A stretch of DNA of 64,000 nt from Gigaspora margarita (GCA_009809945.1 WTPW01000869.1:89525-153524); one strand, 5' to 3'. Numbered from the stretch's first letter, positions 1 through 13,100 are shown. Made by a program: numbers and translations. Notes: generated by a model not told the origin, from the letters alone.

Positions 1-83
1 TTTTTTGGTCATGGAGCAAGATTATATGCAAATTTCTAAACATACTCGATATAATATGAGAGTATAGTAAGGCAGGATACAGG

Positions 84-1304
84 TAGGGATGGACACGGTA
101 GGGATGGACACGGTCCGGTCATGACCGGTCATGACCGGTCAATGACCGTGACCGATATTAGCCGGTCAGAGCGGTTTGACCGACCGGTCAAGATTATGAC
201 CGATGCCAAATTCTTAATATTCTGGCTAATAAATGAATAATTATTGCTTAAAATTCATATCGGTGTATCTGTATCATCTGATAAATAGAGAAATCAATCC
301 GCCTCTCAAAAATTTTTCAGATCATGTGACTTTGCATGATTAATGATATGTTTCATTTTTAAATAAAAGTTTTTTATTGATATAAGTGAACAATAATGAT
401 AAATATAACAATAATGAGTATATGAATTAATGTATATCGCATGATCTGAACATTTTTAAGGCGTTGTTTAAACCCGGTTGAGAAATACCTTGTTCATAAT
501 TCCGGCCAAATTTGCAGATCATATGGCCAGAATTATAACAAAACAATTTTAATTCCGGTCAAATGATCTGCAATTTTGACAGAATTGTATGCGATGGCAA
601 ATATTATAATATGGAGAAATTACAGCACGGTAATAGCATGGTAATTAACATTACAAAAGAGAGGAACAAGAAAAAAATAGATAAATAAANAAATAAAAAA
701 TTATATAATGCATTCATCTGAGAAAAAGACTTCGTATGTACGTACAATTTTTACAGCCAAATTCTCGTGAACTAGTGATCGGATCTGCATCATTGTTTGC
801 AGCGATCACAGATCAAATATTGATTCGAATAATTGTTTTTGTAACTGTTATTTCCATAAAAGTTACATGTTTAGTTAAATATTTCTTCCAAGTAGGAACA
901 TTTTTTATTACAGTATTTATTTTTTTCATTTTTTTTTATTTTTTTAAAATTATTTTTATATTTCAAAACAAATCGGTAATAATTCTGGTCAAATTTGCAG
1001 ATCATTTGGCCAGATCTAGAACAAAACAATGTCAAATGATCTGCAAATTTGACCAGAAATATGAACGACCGGTTTTATTGATCATGTGATGCAAATCGCC
1101 GTGTTTTGTTTCTCTTTCGACAGTCTGTGCAGTGTACCATCCCTACTTGTCACTTATTTAGAAATTTGATTGAATAATTGTGTAAATAATTTATCGGCTA
1201 TAACCGGTCATTGACCGTATGAATGACCGCGGTCAACCGGTCATGAGCGGTTAACCGATCATGACCGACCGATGACTGACCGTGACCGACCGTGTCCATC
1301 CCTA
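84..1304. mobile_element. Non-autonomous hAT-type element with 8-bp target duplication
   Basis: The ends are a perfect 16-bp terminal inverted repeat, TAGGGATGGACACGGT at the left and its reverse complement at the right. They are flanked by the direct 8-bp duplication GATACAGG (76-83 and 1305-1312). A YA-rich start plus an 8-bp duplication is the hAT signature. Subterminal zones (110-200 and 1200-1290) are dense in CCGGTCATGACCGG-like motifs, the usual transposase-binding clusters. A second inverted repeat inside (about 978-1003 against 1033-1058, core AAATTTGCAGATCA) recurs near 500-570. The left TIR is partly duplicated in tandem (84 and 100). No transposase is visible; the open frame at 736-1089 is low-complexity. 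One ambiguous base lies at 690. Confidence 0.88.
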
Positions 1305-1312
1305 GATACAGG

Positions 1313-2961
1313 TGAGGAAGAAAAAATGTGTCTATTATATTATTCTTATACAAATTTTTTTATTTTTTTTTTTCATAGCCACGTGATGAGAAATAATGTA
1401 CCCCTACTGCTATTGCCACAATACAATATTATATTCATTTGCTACACGATGTATTTAATTTATACGCAATTGTGACTTCATCAATCATACACGAGTTTTT
1501 GCTAATTTAACGATAGTTTACACAACTTCTTTGCTCATTTACATACTATCTATTTGTATTACTCATATTCCCTAGCATACAATAATCAGTGTTGACATTT
1601 TGCGGCTCAAAATTATAGCTTCTTGTTCTACTATCTTCACTGGGATTTTTAATACGTTTAAATGATATTGTTTATTAATACATAATTACAAATTATTTAA
1701 AACAAAAAATCTCTATTTCCAGTCCTGATAATGATATGTGAAATAATAGCATAGAACCAGCAATATGATCATTTTAATAATCAAATAATAGTGCTAATAA
1801 ATTATTATTCATATCTCTAAGTTAATTTGAATAAAGCTGGCTTGTTTTTTTTTCAAATCATAATTTGGATCACTATTTCGAATCAATAAAATTTTCAATT
1901 TATCGATATACAATATAAAGTTTATTATATGTATTGATAAATACATTTTAACATTCTATACCGATTTTTAAAACCAAAAAAAAAAAAAAATTTTTTTTTA
2001 CCTAAAATTCGGCTGCCAATTTTCCTGCGTTTAGGTCAGCACACTTTGATACTTTACACATCACATGCCCATTAAATTACTCTAATAAATGGCACTTTTA
2101 ACGAAATATTTTAAAATTACTTTTGTGAAGCTATTTACAGAGTATTTATTTAGGTTTGTTGTTAAGAAACTTCTAACTCATTTTTTCATATAATTCAGCA
2201 ACAAGCTTAAATGTTAATCATAAACTTATCGTATTTAACTCAGGGTCATAATAAAATCAATTCGTAGACAAGTTTATTTAAATACAATTATTAATTTTAC
2301 AGACAGTTTTTTGATAAACATTTTTATAAACAATACTTAACAATAAATAACTTCTAATCTATTGAACGATTTGATTACTAAAATAATCATCTCGATAGGA
2401 CAATTCTAACAAACTCAAAAAATCATTAAAATCTAATCACAGAATTTCAATATTTAGATATTTACCTAATATAAACGAATATAATTTTTAATTATCTCGG
2501 GACCTTGTGATTGAATTTTAGAGATTTAGGACTTTTTAGAATAGTCTTATTGAGATAGCCTTTTTGGTAATCAAACATCCGAAACAGGCCAATAGATCAG
2601 GAATTATTTCTGTTAAAGATTGTCTATAAAATTAACTATCCGTAAAATGAACTGTCTATGAAATAAACATTAAATATCTTTAAAATAAACTTGTCTGTGA
2701 ATTGATTACCTATGAAATGAAATGTCTGTAAAGTAAATTTCTATAAAGTGATACGTAGCAGACATATATAGCGGTGTGCATATTTTGACATTACACAATA
2801 ATAACAAGTATAATTTTAATTAAGCATTATTTGGAGATTAACTTTATAAAAAAAATTATAATAATTAATATAATATCATCTAAAAAAAATATAAAAATAT
2901 TATGAAGATAGAAATTGCATCCAAAAATACTAATATTAAAAAATATATATTCCTATTATTA
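1313..2961. other. Intergenic AT-rich DNA with a degenerate short repeat
   Basis: No gene or transposon end is recognised. At about 2624-2752 a degenerate repeat of roughly 16-20 bp with core TGTCTATGAAATAAAC occurs five or so times. The remainder is homopolymer-rich AT sequence downstream of the minus-strand gene that follows. Confidence 0.5.
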
Positions 2962-3536
2962 CTAATCGAAATTACAAGGACGTCTCTGATCTTCATAAAA
3001 ATATTGAAATCCTTCTCTTAATTGCATAAGGTTACTATAATATAAAATAGAATAATTCATTATTACAAAGCTAAAACTTTAGAAATTCATGTACTTACAT
3101 ACATACATACAATATATTTAAGTATATATAAACATACCCACTAATTTGAAGACAATCCAAAATATAGTAAAGTTTCCAAGCCGCAATGGTAAAACTATAA
3201 AACTCTACATGACTAACGTTTTTATCATCAATCACCCGTCTAAAAAGCACGTTATTTTTACTATCGAATTCATGTTTATATGTATCATTGTTTACGAATT
3301 CAGGCAAAGTTAAACTACCAAATATAAAATATATGGAATTATAACTGTCAACATTTTTATTAAATAAAAAAGTAAAAGTTTTGGTTTGATCATCATATGT
3401 TGGTGGTATTTCTTTAGACGATTTGGTTTCAAACCAGTCCGTTAACTAAATCAAAGTTGATTATTTTTGATTAAATTTATTATAATAATTTGACTTTAAA
3501 AATTTAATTTACCTCAACTATTAAACCAGATTTAAT
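2962..3536 (-). CDS. 3' part of an unknown spliced gene (three exons visible)
   Basis: Reading the minus strand, three open segments join cleanly. A short exon 3536-3513 preceded by TTTCTAG ends in phase 0 at GTAAAT. An exon 3445-3138 (about 102 codons, acceptor GATTTAG, donor GTATGT) follows, then a last exon 3070-2962 (acceptor GTTTTAG) ending in TAG. The splice phases agree at both joins, and codon use looks genuine. The product is hydrophilic, with aromatic-rich stretches such as LTDWFETKSSKEIPP and IAAWKLYYIL and a C-terminal LREGFQYFYEDQRR. I do not recognise the family. The 5' end was not found, so the gene is either truncated or continues through unrecognised exons above 3540. It may be live or a recent fragment. 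Confidence 0.5.
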
Positions 3537-4933
3537 CTAGAAATAACGATTTCACTCATTACTAAGGGAATGAATGTGTTCCATTGTTTGCAAACAGTTC
3601 GAAGAGTACAAAAATACTCAAAACTATTTTATTTAATTAAAAAAACGTCAAAAAGAAATTCAAGTATTGTTGACACTATTTTTTTCATTATCTATAAGCT
3701 TACTTTGTCTTAGCAATAACATTTGTTAAAATTTGAATTTGCAATTCATTGGCAAGTAACTGAATCATGCTGAAACAAGGTGGAGTTCTCTACTGTTATA
3801 AAAAAAGGTTTCAATAGTCAAGTTTCTTAATTAGTAACCGTAGGTTACACGTACATAAGTATACAATATTTAGGGCCCTAAAAATTTCATTAAAAAAATT
3901 TTTTTTTGTCGCTTTAGATTGGGTTTACATTTTGCCATTACAGTACTAGATTAAGTTAGAAAAGTGTCTTATTACTGTCAAAATTTCGACAAAATATAAT
4001 GAGTTATAAGCGAATTCTTGACATCTGATCTCAGAATTGATTGGGCAGTGAAATTTTTAGGGCGTATCTTCCATATTTGTTCAGTTAATTACATTACTGT
4101 TACCACATATTATACTTATGTATTCTCAGTGGCTTTAATACATGTGAATTTCCCCCTAGTTGCGTATACGTGCTTGCATAAACTTGATAGAATGAGTTAC
4201 ACATGTCATGTGTAAGTCATAATTAATAGTGTAGACATTACGTACCTTCTTGGCGTAAATTATGAGAAATGAGAATCTATGCCCTCAATGTATGCTCTGA
4301 AATAAAGAAACCATTCTTTCATATGATAAATGCACAACAATTATAAAATACGAGCTCTCTTATTTTTTATCAAGTTTCCATATCTCCTCACACGTCAACC
4401 ATCGGAGTTAAACTTGGCATGATTAATGGAAGCTCTCCCATACGATGATGATAATATACAGTAGATCGAAACGTATTCAACAGATAAAAAAATAACTACG
4501 CAAATCAACCTGGAAGTACTAATTAAAAACGTCAGAAATGCATTTTTGCACCTACGTAAAAGGCTACCTTTATTAATATCTGTTATCATTACCACTTACC
4601 AGAACTGTCAACCCTGAATTTCTAGCCTCATATGTTGTTTTTCATTATAATTTCCTTTGGGGATGTCTATAACGGAGTAGACTCTTATAGTTTTTGAATT
4701 TAAATAACTTTGGGATTAGGTACGCTTTTTATATTAGAGCTAGGCTAACAAATTGCCTTTTAGACATTTTTTATTATACTATTGCTTTTCTTACTATTAT
4801 TTGTGTGATTTTTATACACATCAATTCCGGAATGCAGTTACCATTTTTTTCATGCACAATGTAACATTTCTGTATTGTACAGTACAACGTGTAGCAATTT
4901 TAAATTAGCAATTCGCCAATAAGTTTATAAAAA
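3537..4933. other. Intergenic, nothing recognised
   Basis: AT-rich sequence without repeats, transposon ends or coding signal that I can support. Short open frames at 4018-4215 (+) and 4395-4595 (-) have no recognisable motif. The last 30 bases resemble the 5' leader of the intact BTB-TLDc gene at 32 kb, so they belong to the duplicated unit that begins just before 4934. Confidence 0.5.
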
Positions 4934-6534
4934 ATGGGTTATTGAACAACTTTCTTAAGACCTTATACAACTCCTAGAAAATGAACACGATTATTAAAGT
5001 TGGAGAACAACCAAATATTCATTTTTTAAAGGACATTCAGCAATCTTTTACCAACGTTCATTATATTTTCGTCAAAATTTTGTAAATGCGATTAAGAAAA
5101 ATAACATTATTTGAAATTAAATTACCTCATATTTCTGCCGAGATATTTAATATTATTATTAAGTAAATTATTATAATAAAATATGTAATCGTGTCGCGGT
5201 TGATTTCATTACCCGGGATTTCGTGGTGCAGATCGGGACCTGGATGAACGATGCGTAAATAATTAAGTAATAATCAAATGACGCAAATGTAAATTGATAA
5301 TAAATAACTAAGTATCGATCCAAAGGGGGAGATACGAGGCTAGCGAGTTTTTGAATATCTTCTAAGTGAATACACTGATATCTGTGTACCTTTATGATAC
5401 GTCAGTAGCATTTTATAGCCAAACGAGTGAAGTCTACTAAGAAAGTTAGATGAATATACGGCATAGTGGAAAATAGCCGTGACAGTAATATCAATATATA
5501 TTATCAGTTATATATATTATAATTATCAAACTTTTATTAATCTTATTAATTTTTTTAATACTTATGATAATAGATATATCTACGGCGGTATTATTTCATT
5601 GGAAAATTTCAAAGTTTCGTCCATATTTGACTTATTAGTCGCAGTCATTGAACTTAAATTTACAGAATTAACCGTACATCTTCTGTTTTGCCTTATTAAT
5701 AATAATGCATCTTGGCTTCGTTTAAATTTTCCTCGTGTTCATCAAATTAGTTTCCTTGATGAAAGCTTCGGACCTTTACAACAATTTTGCAATAATATTA
5801 TTGCCAAACATCCAAGTACGATTTTTAACTCTGATGATTTTACCACTCTTGCACGAGAATGCTTTAATTGCTCTTTTAAATATTTACAAATAAATGAATC
5901 AGAAATTTGGGATAAGGTTATTTTATGGAAAAAGCAAAGACTCCAAATTTACCACCTAACTTCAAAGAATGGGCTGATGAAAATTTTTGAGTTTTTAAAA
6001 TCTACTCTTCTACATTGCATTCCTCATATTGGATGCTTTCAAATTCCTGGTAAAGACATCTTAAAGAAAATTAAATCTTATCGTAAAACCCTTGAAGAAG
6101 ATGTATGTGATAATATTTTTATATCAAAATTTTTTAGATCCAGATGCACCTATAATTCCCAATTTTACCTTCTCGCAAAAAAGAACGGTACAACTTTCTC
6201 ATCGATATGTATCTTTTATTACACTATCATCTTCAATAATCAGATTACAGCATGCAGCAGAAATTTCATAATGTATCGATTGATGTTCGATACTACAGAA
6301 ATTCCATATGAATTTAAGCTTTTACTTAGGGATAATAGGGATGGGTTTGCATGTGAAACATTTCATAGGCTATGCGACAATATACCAGGTACTGTGGTTG
6401 TTGTAAAAAAAAAATAGCACGAATGAAATACTTGGTGGTTATAATTCTCTTATCTGGAAAGTTGATAATTATGAAGATAACAGCAACTTATTTTCTCTTT
6501 AAAAAATGGAAGCTTAGATGAATCTATTCTTAGC
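4934..6534 (+). pseudogene. BTB-BACK-TLDc pseudogene, paralogue of the gene at 32 kb
   Basis: The sequence follows the intact gene at 32012-33550 from its ATG leader onward, including the position of its single intron. Exon 1 (about 4934-5162) lacks several bases after the ATG and reaches a stop within four codons. It has further frameshifts, for example an extra T in the AACATTATTTG stretch. Exon 2 resumes at the YIYGGI codons (about 5573) and keeps the end of BTB and BACK-like residues (SFLDESFG, FCNNIIAKHPS, IWDKVILW). Indels and an A-tract shift then break the TLDc part. The copy stops near 6534, where another element abuts, so the last third of TLDc is missing. The intron is lengthened by a probable solo LTR. 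No functional protein is expected. Confidence 0.85.
5192..5484. mobile_element. Probable solo LTR inside the pseudogene intron
   Basis: A 293-bp segment, clearly more GC-rich than its surroundings, begins TGTCGCGG and ends CCGTGACA, the TG..CA layout of long terminal repeats. It sits in the intron, where the paralogous gene at 32260-32352 has only 93 bp. The string GTAAT occurs just before it (5185-5189) and just after it (5485-5489), which could be the target duplication, but two extra bases separate the left copy from the TG end. No internal retrotransposon sequence is present. Confidence 0.45.
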
Positions 6535-7516
6535 CAGACGAAAGACGAAACCTCAAATTCTTTTGACGAAAGACGAAACCACAAACCTAAAATAACGATA
6601 CCCCAATCTTAAAATGATGAAACCCTATACTCAAAGACGAAACTCTAGCTCTCCCGCTAAAAAAAAAAAATAAAAATAAAAATAAAAATAAACCCCGATT
6701 ACCAAAAACCTATGTTAATGACGATACCCTGAAAATCTATGTTTAGCTATTAATAAAAACAACCCTATAATTTAAACACCAAATTATTAGAGTCTCTTAT
6801 TTTATTTAATGCTTGGGATGTTTATAGGCTTAACCCGGCATATATATAGTTTTTTAAAAATTTAATTACTGAATTTGAATGAGCAAAAATATTTAAATAA
6901 ATAAATAGTAAATATAAATATAGACATACAGCATTATGTAATTTTATAGATTTAAAAAATTTTTCACTAGAAAATTTTAAGACACGACAATAAAGTTTAT
7001 CCTTATATTCAAATTAATAACACAAAATTTGTTAAGTAATTTCTAGTTAGTAATATTAGTGTAAAAGTTATAAATTGTCATATCGAATTTAGCTCTCTCT
7101 TGTATTAACGTATATGTACAGTACAGTACATCAATATTAGTTTGTATAAGGTAACTGCGTAACTGCATCGTGCCAAAACTTATAAATAGATAGACCATTT
7201 ATATTATTTAGAATTTTATTTGTAATTTAAGCGATAAATCACTTCTTATTAAGTTTCTTATATTAAAATTGATCCAAGTATAAATTGAATATTTTAAATT
7301 TTAGTTTATATGAACTTAAAATGTAGGGAGCCAACAGCGTCTTACTTACACTTATTTATTATATATTCAGTTCCTTTATCTTTATTAATTTGTCACCCTT
7401 TCAGTTTCGTTAGTTTCGTCACCATTCGTCAGTTTCGTCACTTCGTCATTTAGTTAATTGACGAAAGACAAACTAGATTTCGCGTTTCGTCAGCGAGAAT
7501 CTCGAGGTTTCGTCTA
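6535..7516. mobile_element. Non-autonomous DNA element with GACGAAAC-rich ends
   Basis: Left and right ends form an imperfect inverted repeat (CAGACGAAA..GACGAAACCTC against GAGGTTTCGTCTA). Both subterminal regions repeat the motif GACGAAA many times (6535-6600, and in reverse complement at 7400-7516). The interior is plain AT-rich DNA without a transposase. It truncates the BTB pseudogene. I found no target-site duplication, so the family is uncertain; the YAGACG start would suit hAT. Confidence 0.55.
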
Positions 7517-8157
7517 ACAACTATAGTTGAAAATAAAGATTTTCAACCGTTTATTAATAAATTAGCACCACACTACTCTCTTCCATTAATTCTTTGCTTA
7601 AAAACTTGGCATGAATCGGGTGTTATTGATTGTGTGGGTCAATAAATTAAATAAATAATACATAATTGTAATGAAATAATTTTATAATATTTTCATGTAC
7701 TTACAGTTCATGTATTTAATAAATAGATGACATACTTCGGATTAGCATGTTTAGCAAGCATAATCAATAATAAATTTGTATAAACAGAGTTTGAGACCCA
7801 GTTTATTGTGTGCTTTGAAATAGTGTTTAGCGAGTTTTCGAGCACAAACTAACCGGTTTAAGCAGGATAACATCACTAAAAATAACCTTAAATATATAAC
7901 TAAACTTCTTAGACATGTCCAAGTATTTTCTTATTAGATATAATTAATTATTTTGATTGATAAATGCGACACATATTCAAGTGGTGCCTATATATTTCAT
8001 ATTCGTCGAAGTTACATGAGAACCCAATGACACGGTCTACTATAGGCATTGTGTATCATATCAGATATTACTAGTTCTCATTAATAATAATCCACAAATA
8101 TATATGTTGTAATATTGCTGGATCGACCTGTAAACACACTGATTACAAAATCTGAAG
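7517..8157. other. Intergenic, nothing recognised
   Basis: AT-rich DNA between the truncating element and the kinase pseudogene. No repeat, element end or coding signal that I can support. Confidence 0.4.
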
Positions 8158-9176
8158 AATGGCTTAAAAAGATATTTCCGATGGTATATTAAAAAAATTT
8201 GACTACAAGCAATTTATATTTATTAACGGTATAAGAATTGGTGATGGAGGCTTTTGGGCAGTTTATAAATATGATTGGAAAGATAATGAGTTAATAGTCA
8301 CACTTAACGATGCAAATTTAAGTGAAAATATTATTCAAAAATTTTTAATTAAGGTATGATTTATTCTTGAGAGATAATTTTTTAATCTTATAAAGTTGAT
8401 AAAATTATATAAATTTAATAAGTTTAAGCTATTTCGAGAAATATGTTATCATCCGAATATTACACTTTACGGAGTTACAAGAGTACGTATTTTCTTTAAT
8501 ATTAAATAAATTGAACGAATAATCAATATAATTTTAATTAGATTGAAAAAATAGACCTTAATGAAAATTATAACATAGTTTTAGAACTTGCTAATGATGG
8601 GAATCTACAATATTACATAAGAAATAATTTCGCAACAATGCAATGGACAGAAAAATTAACTATTGCAAAGGAAATCGTTCGTGGTCTTATGTTCCAGCAT
8701 AAGAATAATATTGTCAAAGGAACTTGTTAGTATGTCAAATCGCTTATAATTTTTAATAATTAATTAAAAATTAAATGAATATTATTTTTTATAGCATTCA
8801 AAAAAACATTTTAATTCACCAAAGCCAAATAAAACTTGCAGATTTTGGTTTGGCAAAACAAATATATGAGATTTCATTGACTTCTACTTCGGAATGGCGG
8901 CATATATTGACCCTCAATGTTGTGTTAACCCAAGACTTAAACGCAATAAGAAATCTGACATTTATTGTCTCGGAAGAATCCTCTGGGAAATTTCGAGTGG
9001 TAAACCACTATTTCGATCTTTTATATTTGGAGTTGTTCTCTGTGCTTATACAGTTAAAGGATATAGAGAATAGCCTGCAGAAGGTGCATTGCCTCAATGT
9101 GTTGAGCTTTATGAGAATACTGGGATAACAATCCTACTATTCGCCCAAAAATTGGATCAATTTTTGAAACTATAAT
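8158..9176 (+). pseudogene. TKL-like protein kinase pseudogene (kinase part of a kinase-LRR gene)
   Basis: Exon-like pieces reproduce a protein kinase in order: a glycine loop IGDGGFWAVYK (about 8230), an HPNITLYG strand after an intron (8423-8482), an LELANDGNLQYYIRNN hinge (8542-8720), then KNILIHQSQIKLADFGLAKQ carrying the DFG magnesium motif (8795-8870). Introns retain GT..AG ends (about 8357-8422 and 8483-8541). Breaks are plain. The catalytic HRD before KNIL is replaced by VKGTC, where an aberrant junction with a stop lies. The activation segment and C-lobe change frame after about 8885 and contain stops (near 9070 and 9100). Recognisable C-lobe residues SDIYCLGRILWEISSGKP are still readable in another frame. 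Leucine-rich repeats follow. Confidence 0.8.
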
Positions 9177-9349
9177 ATGCTTATTTCTAATAATATGTGC
9201 AGAATAATTAATCAGTTGAAAATATAACCTTGACCCATGTCAGCAAGATAATTTAAAGATATTACACGGTCAAATCAAATCATAACGTTATCTTCCTGAT
9301 CTAGTTAAAATTTTTATATCCAATTTGATGATAATATTCTTGAAATATG

Positions 9350-9795
9350 AGAAGGCTGGCATTTAACTGTTTAGATGAAGGTAGTTATGTTAAAGCATCA
9401 GAATGTTTTGACGCAATTCTTAAAAATAACTGGCACAATACTGTTGACCAAAAAATGCTTCAAAATGGGACCTTTCTAAAATGGTTTATTTGAAAAAAAA
9501 ATTAATGAATTAGCAAAAGTACTTTGCAAAAATACCATCCTCATTTCTTTATATCTCAAACGGAATCATCTTAATTTAGAAGAAGGAAAATTATTATTTG
9601 TGGCACTTTGCACAAATGCCACCTTGACTTCCTTGAATTTTGGCTGGAGAAGCAGGAAAAGTCCTAACGGAGACTCTACAAGAATACCACTCTAAATTCT
9701 TTGGATCTTAAATAAAATCAACTTGGTTCGGGGTGGAAGAAAAACACTAGCTGAAGCTCTTTGTAAAAATACTGCTTTGACTTGAAAAAATAAAC
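9350..9795 (+). pseudogene. Ribonuclease-inhibitor-type LRR relic following the kinase
   Basis: Several degraded repeats of the RI type can be read in shifting frames: an LCKNTILISLYLKRN segment, ALCTNATLTSLNF, and TLAEALCKNTALT. They match the L..L.L..N.L plus EGG..LA.ALC.NT pattern, with units of about 28 residues. Stops and indels occur between repeats, including a TGA directly after ALT. A TPR-like CFDAILKNN stretch precedes them (about 9395). Together with the kinase this is the relic of a kinase-LRR protein, an architecture resembling signalling or recognition receptors; that role is inferred from domain order only. Confidence 0.65.
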
Positions 9796-10142
9796 TTGGT
9801 ATAGAGGATGGAAAATTTTTCGGGTCGTACGCATCGGATCTAGGTCAGCATTTAACCCTAGTTGTTAGCAGGTTCTATAGCAAAATTATCAGCTGGGCAT
9901 TTTTTACTTAACGAATGGATATGATTTCTTTAGTAAAATTTATGATCTTGGGGGGCAAAATTGATCAATTCCGATCAAGCCGACCATGTTTCCGATGCAC
10001 GCCGACGTGTTCCGACCCAGAATTTTTGGGGACCCTCCTGTATGAGCATGCAGAAGGTTACATAAACCTTAATTTAGTATTATATAAGCCACATAAGTAC
10101 GACTACTAAATTTTCTTGAACATAATTAGTTTTGTATCTAAA
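9796..10142 (+). promoter_or_regulatory. Upstream region of the Sel1-kinase locus
   Basis: A 350-bp stretch that is relatively GC-rich in the middle (9950-10040) and ends with an AT-rich TATATAAGCC box-like string about 60 bp before the ATG. It probably contains the 5' untranslated region and promoter. No coding signal is convincing; the small frame at 9915-10109 has no known motif. Confidence 0.35.
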
Positions 10143-13100
10143 ATGTCAAAAGATATTGGTTTAAGTAAAATTGTTCAAAATACTAATGCTTTTAGTAAAC
10201 TGAATTTTGATGATTGTCAAGAATTTGCAAATAATAATAATCCAGAAGGAACATTCTGGCTTGGTTATTGTTATGAATATGGAATCGAAATTGAGAAGAA
10301 TGAAGAAAAGGCGTTTACTTATTATCAAAAGTCAGCAAATATGAATAATTCTGATGGAATGTATTACGTCGGCCATTGTTATTATTTAGGAATTGGGGTT
10401 GAAATCGATAAGGAAAAGGCATTTGAATATTATCTAAAATCGGCTGAGTCTGGTAATTATATGGGAATTTTTAAAACAGCCATTTGTTATAGATACGGAA
10501 TTGGTGTAGGAGAAAATTATAATAAGTTCCTACATTGGATTAGAAAGTGAGTTATTTATTTATTTATTTAGTGAGTTTTATTTTAAAATTTAAATTCTCA
10601 ACTATTTACTATAATCATTAGGGAGTAAGAATAAGAATAATTATTAAGATTTAAAATTTAACAATTTATTATTAAGTAATAGTTTTAAATTACTTGCATA
10701 GTGAGTAAGTATAAAACTTAAATGTGTTAGATAAATCAAATATATGGTTGCCTATTTATTCAATCAACATCTTTACAAATAATTTTAGAATGTGAGTACA
10801 ACAAACACTCATTAAATTAAGTAATTAAAATAAGCTATTCAAGTTCATGTTTATTTACTATTTAATTTCTTTTTTATTCGCATTAATTTAGTGTGTGAGT
10901 ATAAAGATCATTTACGTATTAAATTAAGTAATTAAAATAAGCTATTCAAGTTTATATTTATTTACTATTTAATTTCTTTTTATTCACATTTATCTAGTGC
11001 GTGAGTATAAAGATCATTACGTATTAAATTAAGTAATGAAAATAAGCTATTCAAGTCAGGTTTATTTACTATTTAATTTCTTATTATTCGCATTAAATTT
11101 AGTGCGTGAGTATAAATATCAAACAGTATTAAACTAAGTAATTAAAATAAGCTATTAAAGTTCATGTTTATTTACTATTTAATTTCTTTTTATTTTGCAT
11201 TAATTTAGCTCGTGAGTATAAAGATCATTTACGTATTAAACCAAGTAATTAAAATAAGCTATTCAAGTCAGGTTTATTTACTATTTAATTTCTTGTTATT
11301 CGCATTAATTTAGTGTGTGAGTATAAAAGATCATTTACGTATTAAACTTAGTAATTAAAATAATATTCAAGTTCATGCTTATTTACTATTTAATTTCTTT
11401 CTATTCACATTAATTTAGTCTGTGAGTATAAAGGTCATTTACGTATTAAACTAAGTAATTAAATAAGCTATTTCAAGTTCATGTTTATTTAATATTTAAT
11501 TCGCATTAATCTAGTCCGTGAGTATAAAAACATATTACGTATTAAACTAATTAAAATAATCTATTCAAGTTCATGATTATTTACTATTTAATTTCTTTTT
11601 ATTCGCATTAATTTAGAAAGTGAGTATTTACTAAGTAATTAAAATAAGCTATTCAAGTTCATGTTTATTTACTATTTAATTTCTTTTTTATTCGCATTAA
11701 TTTAGTGTGTGAGTACACGTATAAAGATAATTTACGTATTAAACTAAGTAATTAAAATAAGCTATTCAAGTTCATGTTTATTTACTATTAAGTTTTTTTT
11801 TTTATTCACATTAATTTAGTGTGTGAGTATAAAGATCATTTACATATTAAGCTAAGTAATTAATATAAGCTATTCAAGTTCATTTTAATTTCTTTTTATT
11901 CGCATTAATTTAGGGAGTGAGTATAAAGATCATTTACGTAATAAACTAATTAAAATAAGCTATTCAAATTCATGTTTATTTACTATTTAATTTCTTTTTT
12001 TTTGCATTAATTTAGTGTGTGAGTATAAAGATCATTTACGTATTAAACTAAGCAATTAAAATAAGCTATTCAAGTTCATGTTTATTTGCTATTTAATTTC
12101 TTTTTATTCGCATTAATTTAGAAAGTGAGTATAAATCTTTACTTATTAAACTAATTTATTAAAATAAGCTATTAAAGTTCATGTTTATTTACTATTTAAT
12201 TTCTTTTTATTTGCATTAATTTAGTCCGTGAGTATAAAAAACATTTACGTATTAAACTAAATAATTAAAATAAAATATTCAAGTTCATGTTTATTTACTA
12301 TAACTTCTTTTTATTCGCATTAATTTAGTGTGTGAGTATAAAGATCATTTACGTATTAAACCAAATAATTAAAATAAGCTATTCAAGTTCATGTTTGTTA
12401 TTTAATTTCTTTTTATTCGCATTAATTAGTTTGTGAGTATAAAGATCATTTACGTATTAACTAAGTATTTAAAATAAGCTATTCAAGTTCATATTTATTT
12501 ACTATTTAATTTTCTTTCATTCGCATTAATTTAGTTCGTGAGTATAAAGATCATTTACGTATTAAACCTAGTAATTAAAAATAAGCAATTCAAGTTCATG
12601 TTTATTTGCTATTTAATTTCTTTTTATTCTCATTAATTTAGAAAGTGAGTATAAAGATCATTTACGTATTAAACTAAGTATTTAAAATAAGCTATTCAAG
12701 TTCATATTTATTTACTATTTAATTTCTTTTTATTCGCATTAATTTAGTCCGTGAGTATAAAGTCATTTACGTATTAAACTATGTAATTAAAATAAGCTAT
12801 TCAAGTTCATGTTTATTTATATTTAATTTCTTTTTATTCGTGTTAATTTAGAAAGTGAGTATTAAACTAAGTAATTAAAATAAGCTATTAAAGTTCATGT
12901 TTATTTACTATTTAATTTATTCTTGTTCGTATTAATTTAGTTTGTGAGTATAAAGATCATGTACGTATTATATTAAACTAAGTAATTAAAATAAGCTATT
13001 CTTTAGAAAGTGAGTATAAAGATCATTTACTATTAAATTAAGTAATTAAAATAAGCTATTCAAGTTTATGTTTACTTACTATTTAATTTCTTTTATTCAC

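Noticed and set aside
736..1089. 117-codon plus-strand open frame
   Set aside because: Lies in the interior of the hAT element, includes poly-F/I low complexity and an inverted repeat; no domain.
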